Assembly: GCA_029054965.1 (NCBI GenBank) | Contig: JAIDEF010000109.1 | Coordinates: forward strand, 1-15,644 | DNA length: 15,644 nucleotides | Source: Eubacterium sp. | GTDB lineage: Bacteria; Bacillota; Clostridia; Oscillospirales; Acutalibacteraceae | Direction: 5' to 3' | Shown: in pieces, positions 1 to 7,352 of the stretch | Layout: the number at the start of each line of letters is the position of its first letter | Numbering within the stretch: the stretch's first letter is position 1 | Position numbers and translations under genes: made by a program | Notes under the pieces: generated by a model | What the model saw: the letters and a program-made list of their open reading frames with translations, nothing else | What the model was told of the DNA's origin: nothing | The model's database searches: none

Positions 1-308
1 GTCTTGTAACATCATTAGGTTCAAGCTTAATATCCACATTTATTCAAAAGAAAAATAATCCTGCAGCAGGTCAGCAGGCAACACAGATGATGCTGATGAT
101 GCTGATGATGCCTTTCTTCTCATTCTATATTTCATTTAAGGTAACTGCTGCCGTAGGTTTCTACTGGATTATTTCAAACCTTGTTGCAATATTGCAGCAA
201 ATCTTTATTTTCAAACAATATCCGCCAAGAAAGACACAAGCAAGATTAATGGTTGAAAATACTATTGAACGTCGTTCTCGTGAGGAAAATGTTAAGAAAA
301 TCAAATAA
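1..308 (+). CDS. yidC: Membrane protein insertase YidC/SpoIIIJ, C-terminal part (5' end outside window)
   Basis: The gene enters from the left edge; the reading frame begins at base 3 and about 101 C-terminal residues are visible before TAA. YidC/Oxa1 proteins insert and fold membrane proteins, alone or with SecYEG. Visible are a methionine-rich membrane segment (MMLMMLMMPFFSFYISF) and a following segment containing FYWIISNL. Both match the last two transmembrane helices of Gram-positive YidC, where the Met-rich stretch and YWxxSN are typical. A basic cytoplasmic tail (about 30 residues, rich in R and K) ends the protein. It lies 15 bases upstream of jag, the standard yidC-jag pairing near oriC. 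The N-terminal lipoprotein signal and the groove arginine are not in the window, so paralog type (YidC1 or YidC2) cannot be told. The family call is confident. Confidence 0.93.
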   Translation, partial: LVTSLGSSLISTFIQKKNNPAAGQQATQMMLMMLMMPFFSFYISFKVTAAVGFYWIISNLVAILQQIFIFKQYPPRKTQARLMVENTIERRSREENVKKIK

Positions 309-323
309 TTATCGGAGGAATAT

Positions 324-1277
324 ATGATAAAGGAATTTATCGGTACCGGTAAAACTATCGAGGAAGCAACTCTTGCTGCAAAAGCAGGTCTTAATGCACC
401 AATTACGGCGGATGTTAAGATTGAAATTGTTGCTATGCCTAAGAAAAAAGTTCTTGGTTTATTCGGCGGCAGCGATGCTCAGGTTAAAGCAAGCTTTGAG
501 GATAACAGAAAAGAAAGAAAAACTGCTAACCACAAGGCTCCAAGAAAGCCAAACGACAAACGTGTTCCATTATACAACAAGTCATTTGAAGAGCAGGAAA
601 AGGAAAAACAAAAGGCTAAAAAAGCTAAACCTGTTCAGGAAATGAAGCCCAAAAAGGCACATCAGGAGTACAAGCTCGATAGTTCTATCAATATAGATTT
701 AGACTATGTAACAAGCTATCTTAAAACCATACTTGACGGCTTTAAGATTGACGATGCAAAAATTGAAGCTGCGTTAAACAATGATGTGGTTGAAATTGAT
801 ATTCAGACCGAAAGCATTGGCATCATCATTGGTCACCGCGGTGAAACACTTGATGCAATTCAATATTTAATAAGCCTGGCTATTAAGCGCACTACCGACA
901 CTTATGTAAGAGTTATTGTAAATGTTGGCAACTATCGCGATAAGAGAGAAAAAACTCTCAAAGCATTGGCAGAAAAAAATGCTAATTATGTTTTAAAAAC
1001 AGGCAGAAGATATGGATTTGAACCAATGAATCCATATGAAAGAAGAATCATTCACACTACAGTTCAGGAAATCGAGGGTGTTACATCACGCTCAGTAGGC
1101 TCAGGTGTGGACAGACGAGTTCTTATTGAACCGGTCGGCGGTGTCAGAGATAACGGTGGTCACAGAAGAAACAACCGAGCTCCTAAAGCTCCTGTTGCTG
1201 CAGATCCAAACCGTGAAAAGAGAGTTGACCGTGCAGATATTCCGAAATTCGGAAAAATAGAGGTTAATAAGGACTAA
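324..1277 (+). CDS. jag: Jag/KhpB-family RNA-binding protein (Jag_N, KH and R3H domains)
   Basis: Predicted 317-residue cytoplasmic RNA-binding protein. The Jag-N domain covers about residues 1-50 (MIKEFIGTGKTIEEA, then a KKKVLGLFGG motif). A lysine-rich, low-complexity linker covers about 52-115. The KH domain covers about 125-203, with its GxxG loop seen as GHRG at 170-173. The R3H domain covers about 205-268, with the R-x3-H signature at R240 and H244. A basic, glycine- and asparagine-containing tail of about 45 residues follows; many Jag proteins end sooner. In streptococci and lactobacilli Jag (KhpB/EloR) works with KhpA in cell elongation and sporulation-related control; that role is inferred here. 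The ATG has a clear ribosome site, GGAGGA, at 314-319. The gene is followed by a strong terminator, so yidC-jag looks like the end of the rpmH-side operon. Confidence 0.95.
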   Translation: MIKEFIGTGKTIEEATLAAKAGLNAPITADVKIEIVAMPKKKVLGLFGGSDAQVKASFEDNRKERKTANHKAPRKPNDKRVPLYNKSFEEQEKEKQKAKKAKPVQEMKPKKAHQEYKLDSSINIDLDYVTSYLKTILDGFKIDDAKIEAALNNDVVEIDIQTESIGIIIGHRGETLDAIQYLISLAIKRTTDTYVRVIVNVGNYRDKREKTLKALAEKNANYVLKTGRRYGFEPMNPYERRIIHTTVQEIEGVTSRSVGSGVDRRVLIEPVGGVRDNGGHRRNNRAPKAPVAADPNREKRVDRADIPKFGKIEVNKD

Positions 1278-1301
1278 AAGATTTTTCATAATATGCGTAT
1301 T

Positions 1302-1333
1302 AAAACAGCTAAGTTAATCCTTAGCTGTTTTTT
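1302..1333 (+). terminator. Intrinsic terminator after jag
   Basis: A perfect 12-bp stem, AAAACAGCTAAG (1302-1313) paired with CTTAGCTGTTTT (1320-1331), has a six-base loop and runs into six T residues (1328-1333). The A-rich 5' side means it could also act on antisense transcripts. It starts 24 bases after the jag stop and ends only 19 bases before the mnmE ribosome site. Confidence 0.85.
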
Positions 1334-1365
1334 GCAATTATTAATTTATTATGGAGGTAATTGTT

Positions 1366-2730
1366 ATGTCAGATACTATTGCTGCAATTGCAACAGGTAA
1401 CAGCGTTGCAGGAATCGGTGTTATCAGAATCAGCGGTGATGCTGCAATTTCTGTTGCAGACAATGTTTTTAAAGCACTTGACGGCACATCCCTTGCAGAG
1501 ATTAAAGGCTATACTGCAAAATTCGGAAATGTTTACTATCAAAATACAAGCTTTGACAATGCAATTGCCCTTGTTTTCAGAAACCCTAAAAGCTACACAG
1601 GTGAGGATGTTGTAGAATTATCTGTGCACGGCGGAATTTTTATTGTTGAAAAAACCCTGGAGGCTGTATTCAATGCAGGTGCCCGTCCTGCCGAGCCCGG
1701 CGAGTTTACAAAACGTGCCTTTTTAAATGGAAAAATAGATCTCACTCAGGCAGAAGCAGTCGCTTCACTAATAACAGCACAAGGACAGGAGGCTGCAAAG
1801 GCATCCTTTAATTTACTTCAAGGCTCTTTGAGCAATAAAATTTCAACGGTACTCGATAAGCTTATTGACTGCAGTGCTTTAATGGCAGCGTGGGTTGATT
1901 ACCCTGATGAGGAAATCCCCGAGCTTGAAGAGGATACACTGTTAAATACTCTTCAGGATACCGAAAACTATTTAACATCACTTATTAAAAATTATGAAAA
2001 TGGCTCAGCTATGACAGAGGGTGTTGATACTGCAATAGTCGGCAAACCGAATGTAGGAAAATCCACACTTATGAATATGCTGTCAGGCAAAGAAAAAAGC
2101 ATTGTTACACATATAAAGGGTACAACCCGTGACATTGTTGAAAATTCTGTAAGACTTGACAACATAATTCTTCACCTTAGTGACACAGCCGGAATACATC
2201 AAAGTGATGATATTGTTGAAGCAATCGGTATTCAAAAGGCAATTGAGAAAATCGATACCGCTTCACTTGTGCTTGCTGTATTCGACGGTGCCGAAATGCT
2301 TAGTGCAGAAGATAAAATGCTGATTGATAATTGTAAAAACAAGCCGTGTGTTGCAATTATTAACAAAACCGATTTAGAACAGAAAATTGAAATAGAAAAA
2401 ATAAGAAGTAATTTTGAACATATCATTTTCATTTCTGCCAAAAACAATGACGGTGCAGAACAGTTATCAAAAGAAGTAAAAGAGCTGTTGGGCGTGGGAA
2501 ATATTGATACTTCTCAGCCGATTTTGGCTAACAAACGTCAAAAGCTTTGTGTACAAAACGCACTGAACTTCATTACCGAAGCACGTGAGGGTGCAGAAAT
2601 CGGTATTACCTATGATGCAATCAATGTTATGATTGACAGTGCAATTGACGAGCTTTTAACATTAACAGGAAAAAAAGCAACCGAAGAGGTTGTGAACAAT
2701 ATATTTGCTAACTTCTGTGTGGGCAAATAG
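1366..2730 (+). CDS. mnmE: tRNA modification GTPase MnmE (TrmE/ThdF)
   Basis: 454-residue GTPase. With MnmG it installs the (carboxymethyl)aminomethyl group on C5 of wobble uridine 34 in several tRNAs, in the cytoplasm. The N-terminal folate-binding domain begins DTIAAIATG, and [20 protein letters not shown] lies at about residues 112-131. The G domain sits inside the helical domain: Walker A GKPNVGKS at 226-233, G2 GTTRD at 252-256, G3 DTAG at 273-276 and G4 NKTD at 333-336. The protein ends FCVGK, the conserved C-terminal CxGK signature holding the essential cysteine. An in-frame ATG at 1351 overlaps the ribosome site GGAGG (1353-1357), so the ATG at 1366, eight bases downstream of it, is the start; it also gives the family's usual N terminus. 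The gap to mnmG is 40 bases with no terminator. Confidence 0.97.
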   Translation: MSDTIAAIATGNSVAGIGVIRISGDAAISVADNVFKALDGTSLAEIKGYTAKFGNVYYQNTSFDNAIALVFRNPKSYTGEDVVELSVHGGIFIVEKTLEAVFNAGARPAEPGEFTKRAFLNGKIDLTQAEAVASLITAQGQEAAKASFNLLQGSLSNKISTVLDKLIDCSALMAAWVDYPDEEIPELEEDTLLNTLQDTENYLTSLIKNYENGSAMTEGVDTAIVGKPNVGKSTLMNMLSGKEKSIVTHIKGTTRDIVENSVRLDNIILHLSDTAGIHQSDDIVEAIGIQKAIEKIDTASLVLAVFDGAEMLSAEDKMLIDNCKNKPCVAIINKTDLEQKIEIEKIRSNFEHIIFISAKNNDGAEQLSKEVKELLGVGNIDTSQPILANKRQKLCVQNALNFITEAREGAEIGITYDAINVMIDSAIDELLTLTGKKATEEVVNNIFANFCVGK

Positions 2731-2770
2731 TGATTATCTAAACATTATTATCAGAAATGAAGGATCTTCT

Positions 2771-4636
2771 ATGGAATATTTTGCAGGACAATATGATGTA
2801 ATAGTTATAGGTGCAGGTCATGCAGGTATTGAGGCATGCCTTGCTGCTGCAAGACTTGGATGTAAAACTGCTGTTTTCACAATTAATCTTGATTGGGTAG
2901 GCAATATGCCGTGCAACCCTTCTATCGGAGGCACATCAAAAGGTCACCTTGTAAGAGAAATTGATGCACTTGGCGGAGAAATGGGTAAGGCGGCAGACAA
3001 ATACTCACTCCAATCCCGAATGCTGAATTTGGGAAAGGGGCCTGCTGTACACTCGCTGCGTGCACAAATCGACAGGCGTGAGTATTCTGCAGGAATGAAG
3101 CACACCTTAGAGCTGCAGGAAAATCTTGATATCAGACAGGGTGAAATAATTGATATTGTAAAAAATGCTGATGGTCTATGGCAGGTTAAAACAAAGCTTG
3201 AAGCATTGTTCACCTGTAAAGCTGTTATAATCGCCACAGGCACCTTCTTAGGCGGAAGGGTTTACATCGGTGATGTTTCATACGAAAGCGGTCCTGACGG
3301 TATGTTCCCGTCAACAGAGCTTGCTGCTGCACTGAAAAAATTAAACATTCCGCTCAGAAGGTTTAAGACCGGTACTCCTTCCAGAGTTAACAGGCAGTCA
3401 ATTGACTTTTCAAAAATGGATGTTCAGTATGGAGATGAGGAAACTGTTCCTTTCAGCTTCGACACCGAAACACTACCGGAAAACAAGGTTTGCTGCCATA
3501 TTACATACACAAACGATAAAACAAAGCAGATTATTCTTGATAATTTACACAGAAGTCCTATGTATTCAGGAAAAATTGAAGGTAAAGGACCAAGATACTG
3601 CCCTTCATTTGAAGATAAAATCGTACGCTTTTCCGACAAGGAACGCCATCAGCTTTTTATTGAGCCTTGTGGACTCAACACTGAGGAAATGTATTTACAA
3701 GGCTTATCATCTTCGCTTCCCGAGGATGTTCAGCTTGATTTCATTCACACCATTCCCGGTCTTGAAAACGCACAGGTTATGAGAACTGCATATGCAATTG
3801 AATACGACTGTGTTGACCCTACCGCTCTGAAAGCTACTCTTGAGTTTAATGACATTGACGGTTTATATGGTGCGGGTCAGTTTAACGGCTCAAGCGGATA
3901 TGAAGAGGCTGCAGCACAGGGCTTGATTGCAGGCATTAATGCCGCTCTCAAAATCAAAGGTGAAGAGCCAATCATTTTAGACCGGGGAGGCTCTTATATC
4001 GGAACTCTGATTGATGACCTTGTTACTAAAGGCTGCACCGATCCATACAGAATGATGACAAGCCGAAGTGAATACCGCCTTGTACTGCGTCAGGATAATG
4101 CAGATATACGTTTAACTCCAATCGGTTATAAAATAGGCTTGATTTCTCAGTCAAGATATGATAAATTTGTATATAAGGAGAAGTGTATCAATGAGGAGTT
4201 AAACAGAATAAAAGAAAAGTCTATTCCTCTGACTGATAAACTTCAGCAAATTCTTATTAAATGTGGTACTGCTCCCCTGCAGCGCGGCTGCAAAATGATT
4301 GAATTAATCAAACGCCCCCAAATTAAGTATAGTGATTTAACTGAGCTTGATGATACAAGACCAAATCTTCCCCGCGAGGTTTTTGAACAGGTTGAAATTG
4401 CCGTTAAGTATGAGGGTTATATCAAACGGCAGGAACAGCAAATTAAGGAAATGCGCAGAATCGAAAACAAAAAAATTCCTGAAACTATTGACTACAGCAA
4501 ACTGAAGGGCTTAAGACTTGAGGCTGTTGAAAAGCTAAGCAAAATAAGACCTGAAAACCTGGGACAGGCAAGCAGAATCAGCGGTGTTAACCCTGCTGAC
4601 ATTGCTGCACTCAACATCATATTGGAGAGCTTATGA
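2771..4636 (+). CDS. mnmG: tRNA uridine-34 5-carboxymethylaminomethyl modification enzyme MnmG (GidA)
   Basis: 621-residue FAD-dependent enzyme, partner of MnmE in wobble-uridine modification. The N-terminal dinucleotide fold shows [10 protein letters not shown] (G14-G19). [11 protein letters not shown] follows, with C48 matching the conserved Cys47 of E. coli. [11 protein letters not shown] at 273-283 is the GidA signature, with C277 at the position of the catalytic cysteine. A second signature region, [18 protein letters not shown], lies in the middle of the protein, and the C-terminal helical domain binds MnmE and tRNA. The frame is open 22 codons further upstream to 2705, inside mnmE. The ATG at 2771 is preferred because AAGGA sits six bases before it and the protein then begins like its family. 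The TGA stop overlaps the rsmG ATG (ATGA at 4633-4636), implying translational coupling. Confidence 0.97.
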   Translation: MEYFAGQYDVIVIGAGHAGIEACLAAARLGCKTAVFTINLDWVGNMPCNPSIGGTSKGHLVREIDALGGEMGKAADKYSLQSRMLNLGKGPAVHSLRAQIDRREYSAGMKHTLELQENLDIRQGEIIDIVKNADGLWQVKTKLEALFTCKAVIIATGTFLGGRVYIGDVSYESGPDGMFPSTELAAALKKLNIPLRRFKTGTPSRVNRQSIDFSKMDVQYGDEETVPFSFDTETLPENKVCCHITYTNDKTKQIILDNLHRSPMYSGKIEGKGPRYCPSFEDKIVRFSDKERHQLFIEPCGLNTEEMYLQGLSSSLPEDVQLDFIHTIPGLENAQVMRTAYAIEYDCVDPTALKATLEFNDIDGLYGAGQFNGSSGYEEAAAQGLIAGINAALKIKGEEPIILDRGGSYIGTLIDDLVTKGCTDPYRMMTSRSEYRLVLRQDNADIRLTPIGYKIGLISQSRYDKFVYKEKCINEELNRIKEKSIPLTDKLQQILIKCGTAPLQRGCKMIELIKRPQIKYSDLTELDDTRPNLPREVFEQVEIAVKYEGYIKRQEQQIKEMRRIENKKIPETIDYSKLKGLRLEAVEKLSKIRPENLGQASRISGVNPADIAALNIILESL

Positions 4637-5343
4637 TAGACTATGATCTTTTAAAGGGTGAAATTGATAAACTCGGTATTGATATCGGCGAATATGGATT
4701 GGATAGATTTGACCAGTATGCCGACTACCTTGTTAATTGGAACAGACACGTTAATTTGACCGCTATAACCGAACCTGACGAAATTGTTATTAAACACTTT
4801 GTTGACAGCTTGTATGTATTAAAATATGTGAAACTACATAAGGGACAGTCATTAATCGATGTCGGAAGCGGTGCAGGCTTCCCCGGTCTGCCGTTGCTTT
4901 TTGCTAATCCGGACATTAATGTCACCTTTGTTGACAGCATAAGAAAAAAGCTTGTCTTTATAAAGGATGTATTACATAATACAGGACTGATTGCTGAAAC
5001 AAAGCATTCACGTGCCGAAGAGCTTGGCAGAAATAATGAATTCCGTGAAAAATATGACTTTGCAACGGCACGCGCTGTTGCTCAGCTTAATGTGCTTTGC
5101 GAATACTGTCTTCCTCTTGTAAAGGTTGGCGGACTGTTTATCGCAATGAAAGGTGCAAGCGGTAAAGAAGAATTGGAACAGGCTGCTCATGCAATTGAGG
5201 TATTGGGCGGTGAGCTGGCAAAGTTTGCTGAATTTACCCTTTCAAATGGTGATAAAAGGTCAATTATTATAATCAGAAAAATATCGCAAACACCGACAAA
5301 GTATCCTCGAAAGTCTAAAAAAATTGATACCAAACCCCTTTAA
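4633..5343 (+). CDS. rsmG: 16S rRNA (guanine-527-N7) methyltransferase RsmG (GidB)
   Basis: 236-residue Rossmann-fold methyltransferase that uses S-adenosylmethionine to make m7G527 in 16S rRNA. In several bacteria, loss of this enzyme gives low-level streptomycin resistance. The SAM-binding motif [13 protein letters not shown] begins at residue 76. The acidic end of strand 2 (FVDSIRKK) lies at about 99-106, and ATARAVA at about 144-150. The C terminus, [13 protein letters not shown], is a variant of the family's YPRKxGxPxKxPL ending. The gene overlaps mnmG by four bases (ATGA) and has GGAG upstream within mnmG, so it is the last gene of the mnmE-mnmG-rsmG unit. A strong terminator follows. 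Confidence 0.96.
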   Translation: MIDYDLLKGEIDKLGIDIGEYGLDRFDQYADYLVNWNRHVNLTAITEPDEIVIKHFVDSLYVLKYVKLHKGQSLIDVGSGAGFPGLPLLFANPDINVTFVDSIRKKLVFIKDVLHNTGLIAETKHSRAEELGRNNEFREKYDFATARAVAQLNVLCEYCLPLVKVGGLFIAMKGASGKEELEQAAHAIEVLGGELAKFAEFTLSNGDKRSIIIIRKISQTPTKYPRKSKKIDTKPL

Positions 5344-5366
5344 AGCAGCAGATATATGTCGAAGTC

Positions 5367-5399
5367 AAAGGATTTCTCACTATGAGAAATCCTTTTTTT
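5367..5399 (+). terminator. Intrinsic terminator after rsmG
   Basis: A perfect 13-bp stem, AAAGGATTTCTCA (5367-5379) paired with TGAGAAATCCTTT (5383-5395), has a three-base loop and a run of seven T (5393-5399). It closes the mnmE-mnmG-rsmG unit 23 bases after the stop codon. Confidence 0.88.
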
Positions 5400-5412
5400 C
5401 TGTTAAACAATA

Positions 5413-5421
5413 TGGTATAGT
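5413..5421 (+). promoter_or_regulatory. Probable extended -10 promoter of noc
   Basis: TGGTATAGT fits an extended -10 element (TGn followed by TATAGT at 5416-5421). No good -35 box is visible because the upstream bases are the terminator T-run. Initiation would fall near 5428, giving a very short leader that begins at the AAGGAG ribosome site (5428-5433) of noc. The terminator just upstream makes a promoter here necessary if noc is expressed on its own. Confidence 0.4.
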
Positions 5422-5441
5422 ATAGACAAGGAGATGAGCTG

Positions 5442-6239
5442 ATGCAACAGATTGTTCAGGTGCCTACTGAAAAAATACTGCCAAATCCCTATCAACCGAG
5501 AAAACAGTTTAAAAGTGAGGACATGCTCTCTCTGGCAGACTCAATAAAAGAAAACGGCGTTTTACAGCCACTTATATGCAGGCAAATCAATAACAGCGAT
5601 TATTTCGAAATTGTTGCAGGTGAACGAAGACTAAGAGCATCTATACTTGCAAATCTTCAGACTGTTCCTTGTGTAATAATTGATTGTGACTATGAAGCAA
5701 GCGCAGTCTTTTCAATTCTTGAAAATATACAGAGAAGTGATCTTGCCTTCTTTGAGGAAGCTCAGGCAATCAGTCAATTAATGAGTCATTTTGGATTAAC
5801 ACAGGAGCAAATAGCAAAAAAGCTGGGAAAAAGTCAATCCTCACTGTCAAATAAGCTGAGATTACTCAGATTACCTGTTGATGTGCGGTATTTTATCGAA
5901 AAAGAGGGATTAACAGAACGTCACGCAAGAGCCTTGTTAAAGCTTGAAAGTGAAAAACAAATCTGGACAACCCTTAAAGCAATCACAGAAAAGCATCTTA
6001 ATGTTGAGCAGACAGAAGCCTACATAGCAGATATGCTCGATACAAGAGTAAAACCACGTCACAATACTAACAGAGTTTTTAAGGATGTAAGAATATTTGT
6101 TAATACCTTCAACAAAGCCATTCAGGCTATGAAGGATTCAGGAATAGATGCAAAATCGAATAAAACGGAAACAGAAGACTATATCGAATTTATGGTAAGA
6201 ATACCAAAAAATGCACAGAAGTGCACTAAATCCGCTTAA
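5442..6239 (+). CDS. noc: Nucleoid occlusion protein Noc (ParB paralog), short form without N-terminal helix
   Basis: 265-residue ParB/Noc-family DNA-binding CTPase. Noc binds NBS sites and, in Bacillus, attaches DNA to the membrane to keep FtsZ off the nucleoid. The ParB N domain shows NPYQPRKQF at 15-23, the CTP-binding GERRLR at 60-65 and ENIQR at 94-98. The helix-turn-helix lies at about 119-145 (LTQEQIAKKLGKSQSSLSNK). The C-terminal part (HLNVEQTEAYIADML, then DYIEFMVRIPK) resembles Bacillus Noc rather than ParB. The specificity residues Q132, K138, R143 and R160 are Noc-like. The roughly 25-residue amphipathic membrane-binding segment of Bacillus Noc is missing: the protein starts at MQQIVQVPTEKI. 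An in-frame TAG at 5418-5420 rules out a longer start. AAGGAG eight bases upstream supports this ATG. Being a second ParB beside parA-parB also fits Noc. Confidence 0.9.
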   Translation: MQQIVQVPTEKILPNPYQPRKQFKSEDMLSLADSIKENGVLQPLICRQINNSDYFEIVAGERRLRASILANLQTVPCVIIDCDYEASAVFSILENIQRSDLAFFEEAQAISQLMSHFGLTQEQIAKKLGKSQSSLSNKLRLLRLPVDVRYFIEKEGLTERHARALLKLESEKQIWTTLKAITEKHLNVEQTEAYIADMLDTRVKPRHNTNRVFKDVRIFVNTFNKAIQAMKDSGIDAKSNKTETEDYIEFMVRIPKNAQKCTKSA

Positions 6240-6256
6240 AACGGGAAACCGTTTTA
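6237..6256 (+). repeat. GNRA-looped hairpin overlapping the noc stop codon
   Basis: TAAAACGG (6237-6244) pairs with CCGTTTTA (6249-6256) around a GAAA tetraloop; the stem begins with the noc TAA. No T-run follows, so it is not itself a terminator. It may protect the mRNA 3' end or be a chance palindrome. CGGGAAA inside it equals half of the Noc-binding consensus, which is suggestive only. Confidence 0.45.
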
Positions 6257-6280
6257 ACATATTCTCCTCTTTTCATCACG

Positions 6281-6312
6281 TGGAAAAAACGGGCGCAAGC
6301 TCGTTTTTTCTG
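6281..6312 (+). terminator. Intrinsic terminator after noc
   Basis: GAAAAAACGGGC (6283-6294) pairs with GCTCGTTTTTTC (6299-6310) with one G-T wobble around a GCAA tetraloop, and the stem can extend by two weak pairs. Runs of T at 6304-6309 and 6314-6317 follow the GC-containing core. The A-run on the other side could serve the opposite strand too. It ends the noc transcript and isolates it from parA. Confidence 0.8.
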
Positions 6313-6334
6313 CTTTTATGACTTAATTCAATTG

Positions 6335-6350
6335 TGTTACATGTGAAACT
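6335..6350. promoter_or_regulatory. Degenerate parS-like site
   Basis: TGTTACATGTGAAACT matches the 16-bp parS consensus at 13 positions; the right half GTGAAAC is intact and the central CG is changed to TG. It lies about 100 bases left of the first perfect parS. It may bind ParB weakly or be a decayed copy. Confidence 0.35.
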
Positions 6351-6365
6351 TACCACTACATATAG

Positions 6366-6406
6366 ATTTTCATATAAACTTTGTTTATTATAAATATTTT
6401 CATATA
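6366..6406 (+). repeat. Two 11-base direct repeats spaced 30 bases apart
   Basis: ATTTTCATATA occurs at 6366-6376 and again at 6396-6406, exactly 30 bases start to start, close to three helical turns, so both copies face nearly the same side of the DNA. They sit in the AT-rich part of the centromere region. The function is unknown and chance is possible in such AT-rich DNA. Confidence 0.5.
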
Positions 6407-6438
6407 TTTATGCTATACATTGATTATTTATGTTAAAC

Positions 6439-6464
6439 ATAGATGTTTCACGTGAAACATCTAT
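6439..6464. promoter_or_regulatory. parS: parS site 1 (ParB centromere site)
   Basis: A perfect 16-bp parS, TGTTTCACGTGAAACA, occupies 6444-6459. It is embedded in a longer perfect palindrome of 26 bases (ATAGA and TCTAT flanks). parS is the loading site at which ParB clamps onto and spreads along DNA. Confidence 0.95.
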
Positions 6465-6508
6465 ATATAGAGTGTAACAACAATCATACCACAATTTTTG
6501 AAAAATAA

Positions 6509-6536
6509 TTCAAGTGTTTCACGTGAAACACTTGAA
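6509..6536. promoter_or_regulatory. parS: parS site 2, next to the parA promoter
   Basis: A second perfect TGTTTCACGTGAAACA at 6515-6530 is embedded in a 28-base perfect palindrome (TTCAAG and CTTGAA flanks). Its centre is 71 bases from that of parS 1. The right flank overlaps the predicted -35 box of parA (6532-6537), so ParB loaded here could repress parA-parB. Confidence 0.95.
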
Positions 6537-6560
6537 CACCCTATCAATATGATGTATAAT
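6532..6560 (+). promoter_or_regulatory. Probable sigma-A promoter of parA-parB-serS
   Basis: TTGAAC (-35, 6532-6537; four of six consensus bases) and TATAAT (-10, 6555-6560; perfect) are separated by 17 bases, the optimal spacing. Initiation would be near 6567, giving a leader of about 14 bases that carries the ribosome site GGAGG (6570-6574). Confidence 0.7.
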
Positions 6561-6580
6561 TATTGCTATGGAGGTGCTAT

Positions 6581-7342
6581 ATGGGAAAAACAGTATCAAT
6601 ATTTAATCAGAAAGGCGGAGTCGGCAAAACTACAACTTGTGTCAGCTTTGCTGCTTGCTTAGGTCATAAAGGTAAAAATACACTGTTAGTTGATTGTGAT
6701 CCTCAAGGCAATTCAACCAGTGGTGTTGGAATTGATAAATCACAGATTGAAGCATCATCCTATGATGTGCTTATAAATGACGTATCCGTAAAAGATGCTA
6801 TAATCAAAACAAAATACAAAAATTTGTCCGTTCTTCCTGCAGATATGGATCTTGCAGGAGCAGAAATTGAGCTTGCGGAGAATGAAAATAGATTCAAGGC
6901 ATTAAAGAAAGCTTTAGCACCTATTGTTATGGACTATGACTATATTATTATAGATTGTCCCCCAAGCTTAGGCTTAATCAGTCTTAATGCATTAACCGCA
7001 TCCGATACACTTATTGTCCCCTTGCAGTGCGAATACTTTGCACTTGAAGGACTAAGTCAGCTTTTGGGAACAGTAAGAACAGTAAAACAGCACTATAACG
7101 AACATTTAGAGCTTGAGGGTGTGCTATTTACAATGTTCGATACAAGATTAAAACTTAATCAGCAGGTTATGGATGAGGTAGACGACTTTTTTCCAAACAA
7201 AGCTTATAAGACAAAAATCCCCAGAAGTGTTAAGCTGGCAGAGGCTCCAAGCTTTGGTGAACCTATAATTTATTATGAAAAATACTCTAAGCCAAGCTTT
7301 GCGTATAAAAAGTTTACTGATGAATTTCTGAAAAAACAATGA
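6581..7342 (+). CDS. parA: Chromosome-partitioning ATPase ParA (Soj)
   Basis: 253-residue deviant Walker-type ATPase, the same length as Bacillus Soj. It binds DNA as an ATP dimer, is stimulated by ParB, and in Bacillus also controls DnaA. The deviant Walker A is KGGVGKTT at 11-18, with its signature lysine K11. VDCDPQG at 37-43 is the A' motif and IIIDCPPS at 122-129 is Walker B. KLAEAPSFG (218-226) is the usual C-terminal family motif. The frame opens further upstream with a TTG at 6563, but the ATG at 6581 has GGAGG six bases upstream and gives the standard MGKTVSIFNQKGG start. It is first in an operon with parB, ten bases before it, and lies just right of two parS sites, which supports chromosomal rather than plasmid ParA. 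Confidence 0.97.
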   Translation: MGKTVSIFNQKGGVGKTTTCVSFAACLGHKGKNTLLVDCDPQGNSTSGVGIDKSQIEASSYDVLINDVSVKDAIIKTKYKNLSVLPADMDLAGAEIELAENENRFKALKKALAPIVMDYDYIIIDCPPSLGLISLNALTASDTLIVPLQCEYFALEGLSQLLGTVRTVKQHYNEHLELEGVLFTMFDTRLKLNQQVMDEVDDFFPNKAYKTKIPRSVKLAEAPSFGEPIIYYEKYSKPSFAYKKFTDEFLKKQ

Positions 7343-7352
7343 GAGGTATACT

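Larger units (their letters stand above)
6240..6580. other. Gene-free centromere region between noc and parA
   Basis: This 341-base AT-rich stretch has no supportable coding region. It contains, in order, the noc terminator, a weak parS-like site (6335-6350), an 11-base direct repeat (6366-6376 and 6396-6406), parS 1 (6444-6459), parS 2 (6515-6530), the parA promoter (6532-6560) and the parA ribosome site. The bases at 6351-6440 are nearly all A/T. I see no DnaA boxes here, so nothing marks it as the replication origin itself. Confidence 0.8.

Noticed and set aside
30-38. ATATCCACA resembling a DnaA box (8 of 9)
   Set aside because: It is a single copy inside yidC coding sequence with no cluster of boxes or unwinding element beside it.
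833-848. GTGAAACA following CACCGCG, looking like half a parS
   Set aside because: Only the right half matches (about 9 of 16), and the bases encode the conserved KH loop GHRGE of Jag.
1351-1365. Upstream in-frame ATG of mnmE
   Set aside because: It overlaps the GGAGG ribosome site of the ATG at 1366 and would add residues absent from the family.
2705-2770. 22-codon upstream extension of mnmG
   Set aside because: It overlaps mnmE, lacks a ribosome site and does not resemble MnmG N termini; the ATG at 2771 does.
2944-3782. Open frames of about 100-126 codons overlapping mnmG in other frames
   Set aside because: They are shadows of the well-supported mnmG frame and show no recognisable protein features.
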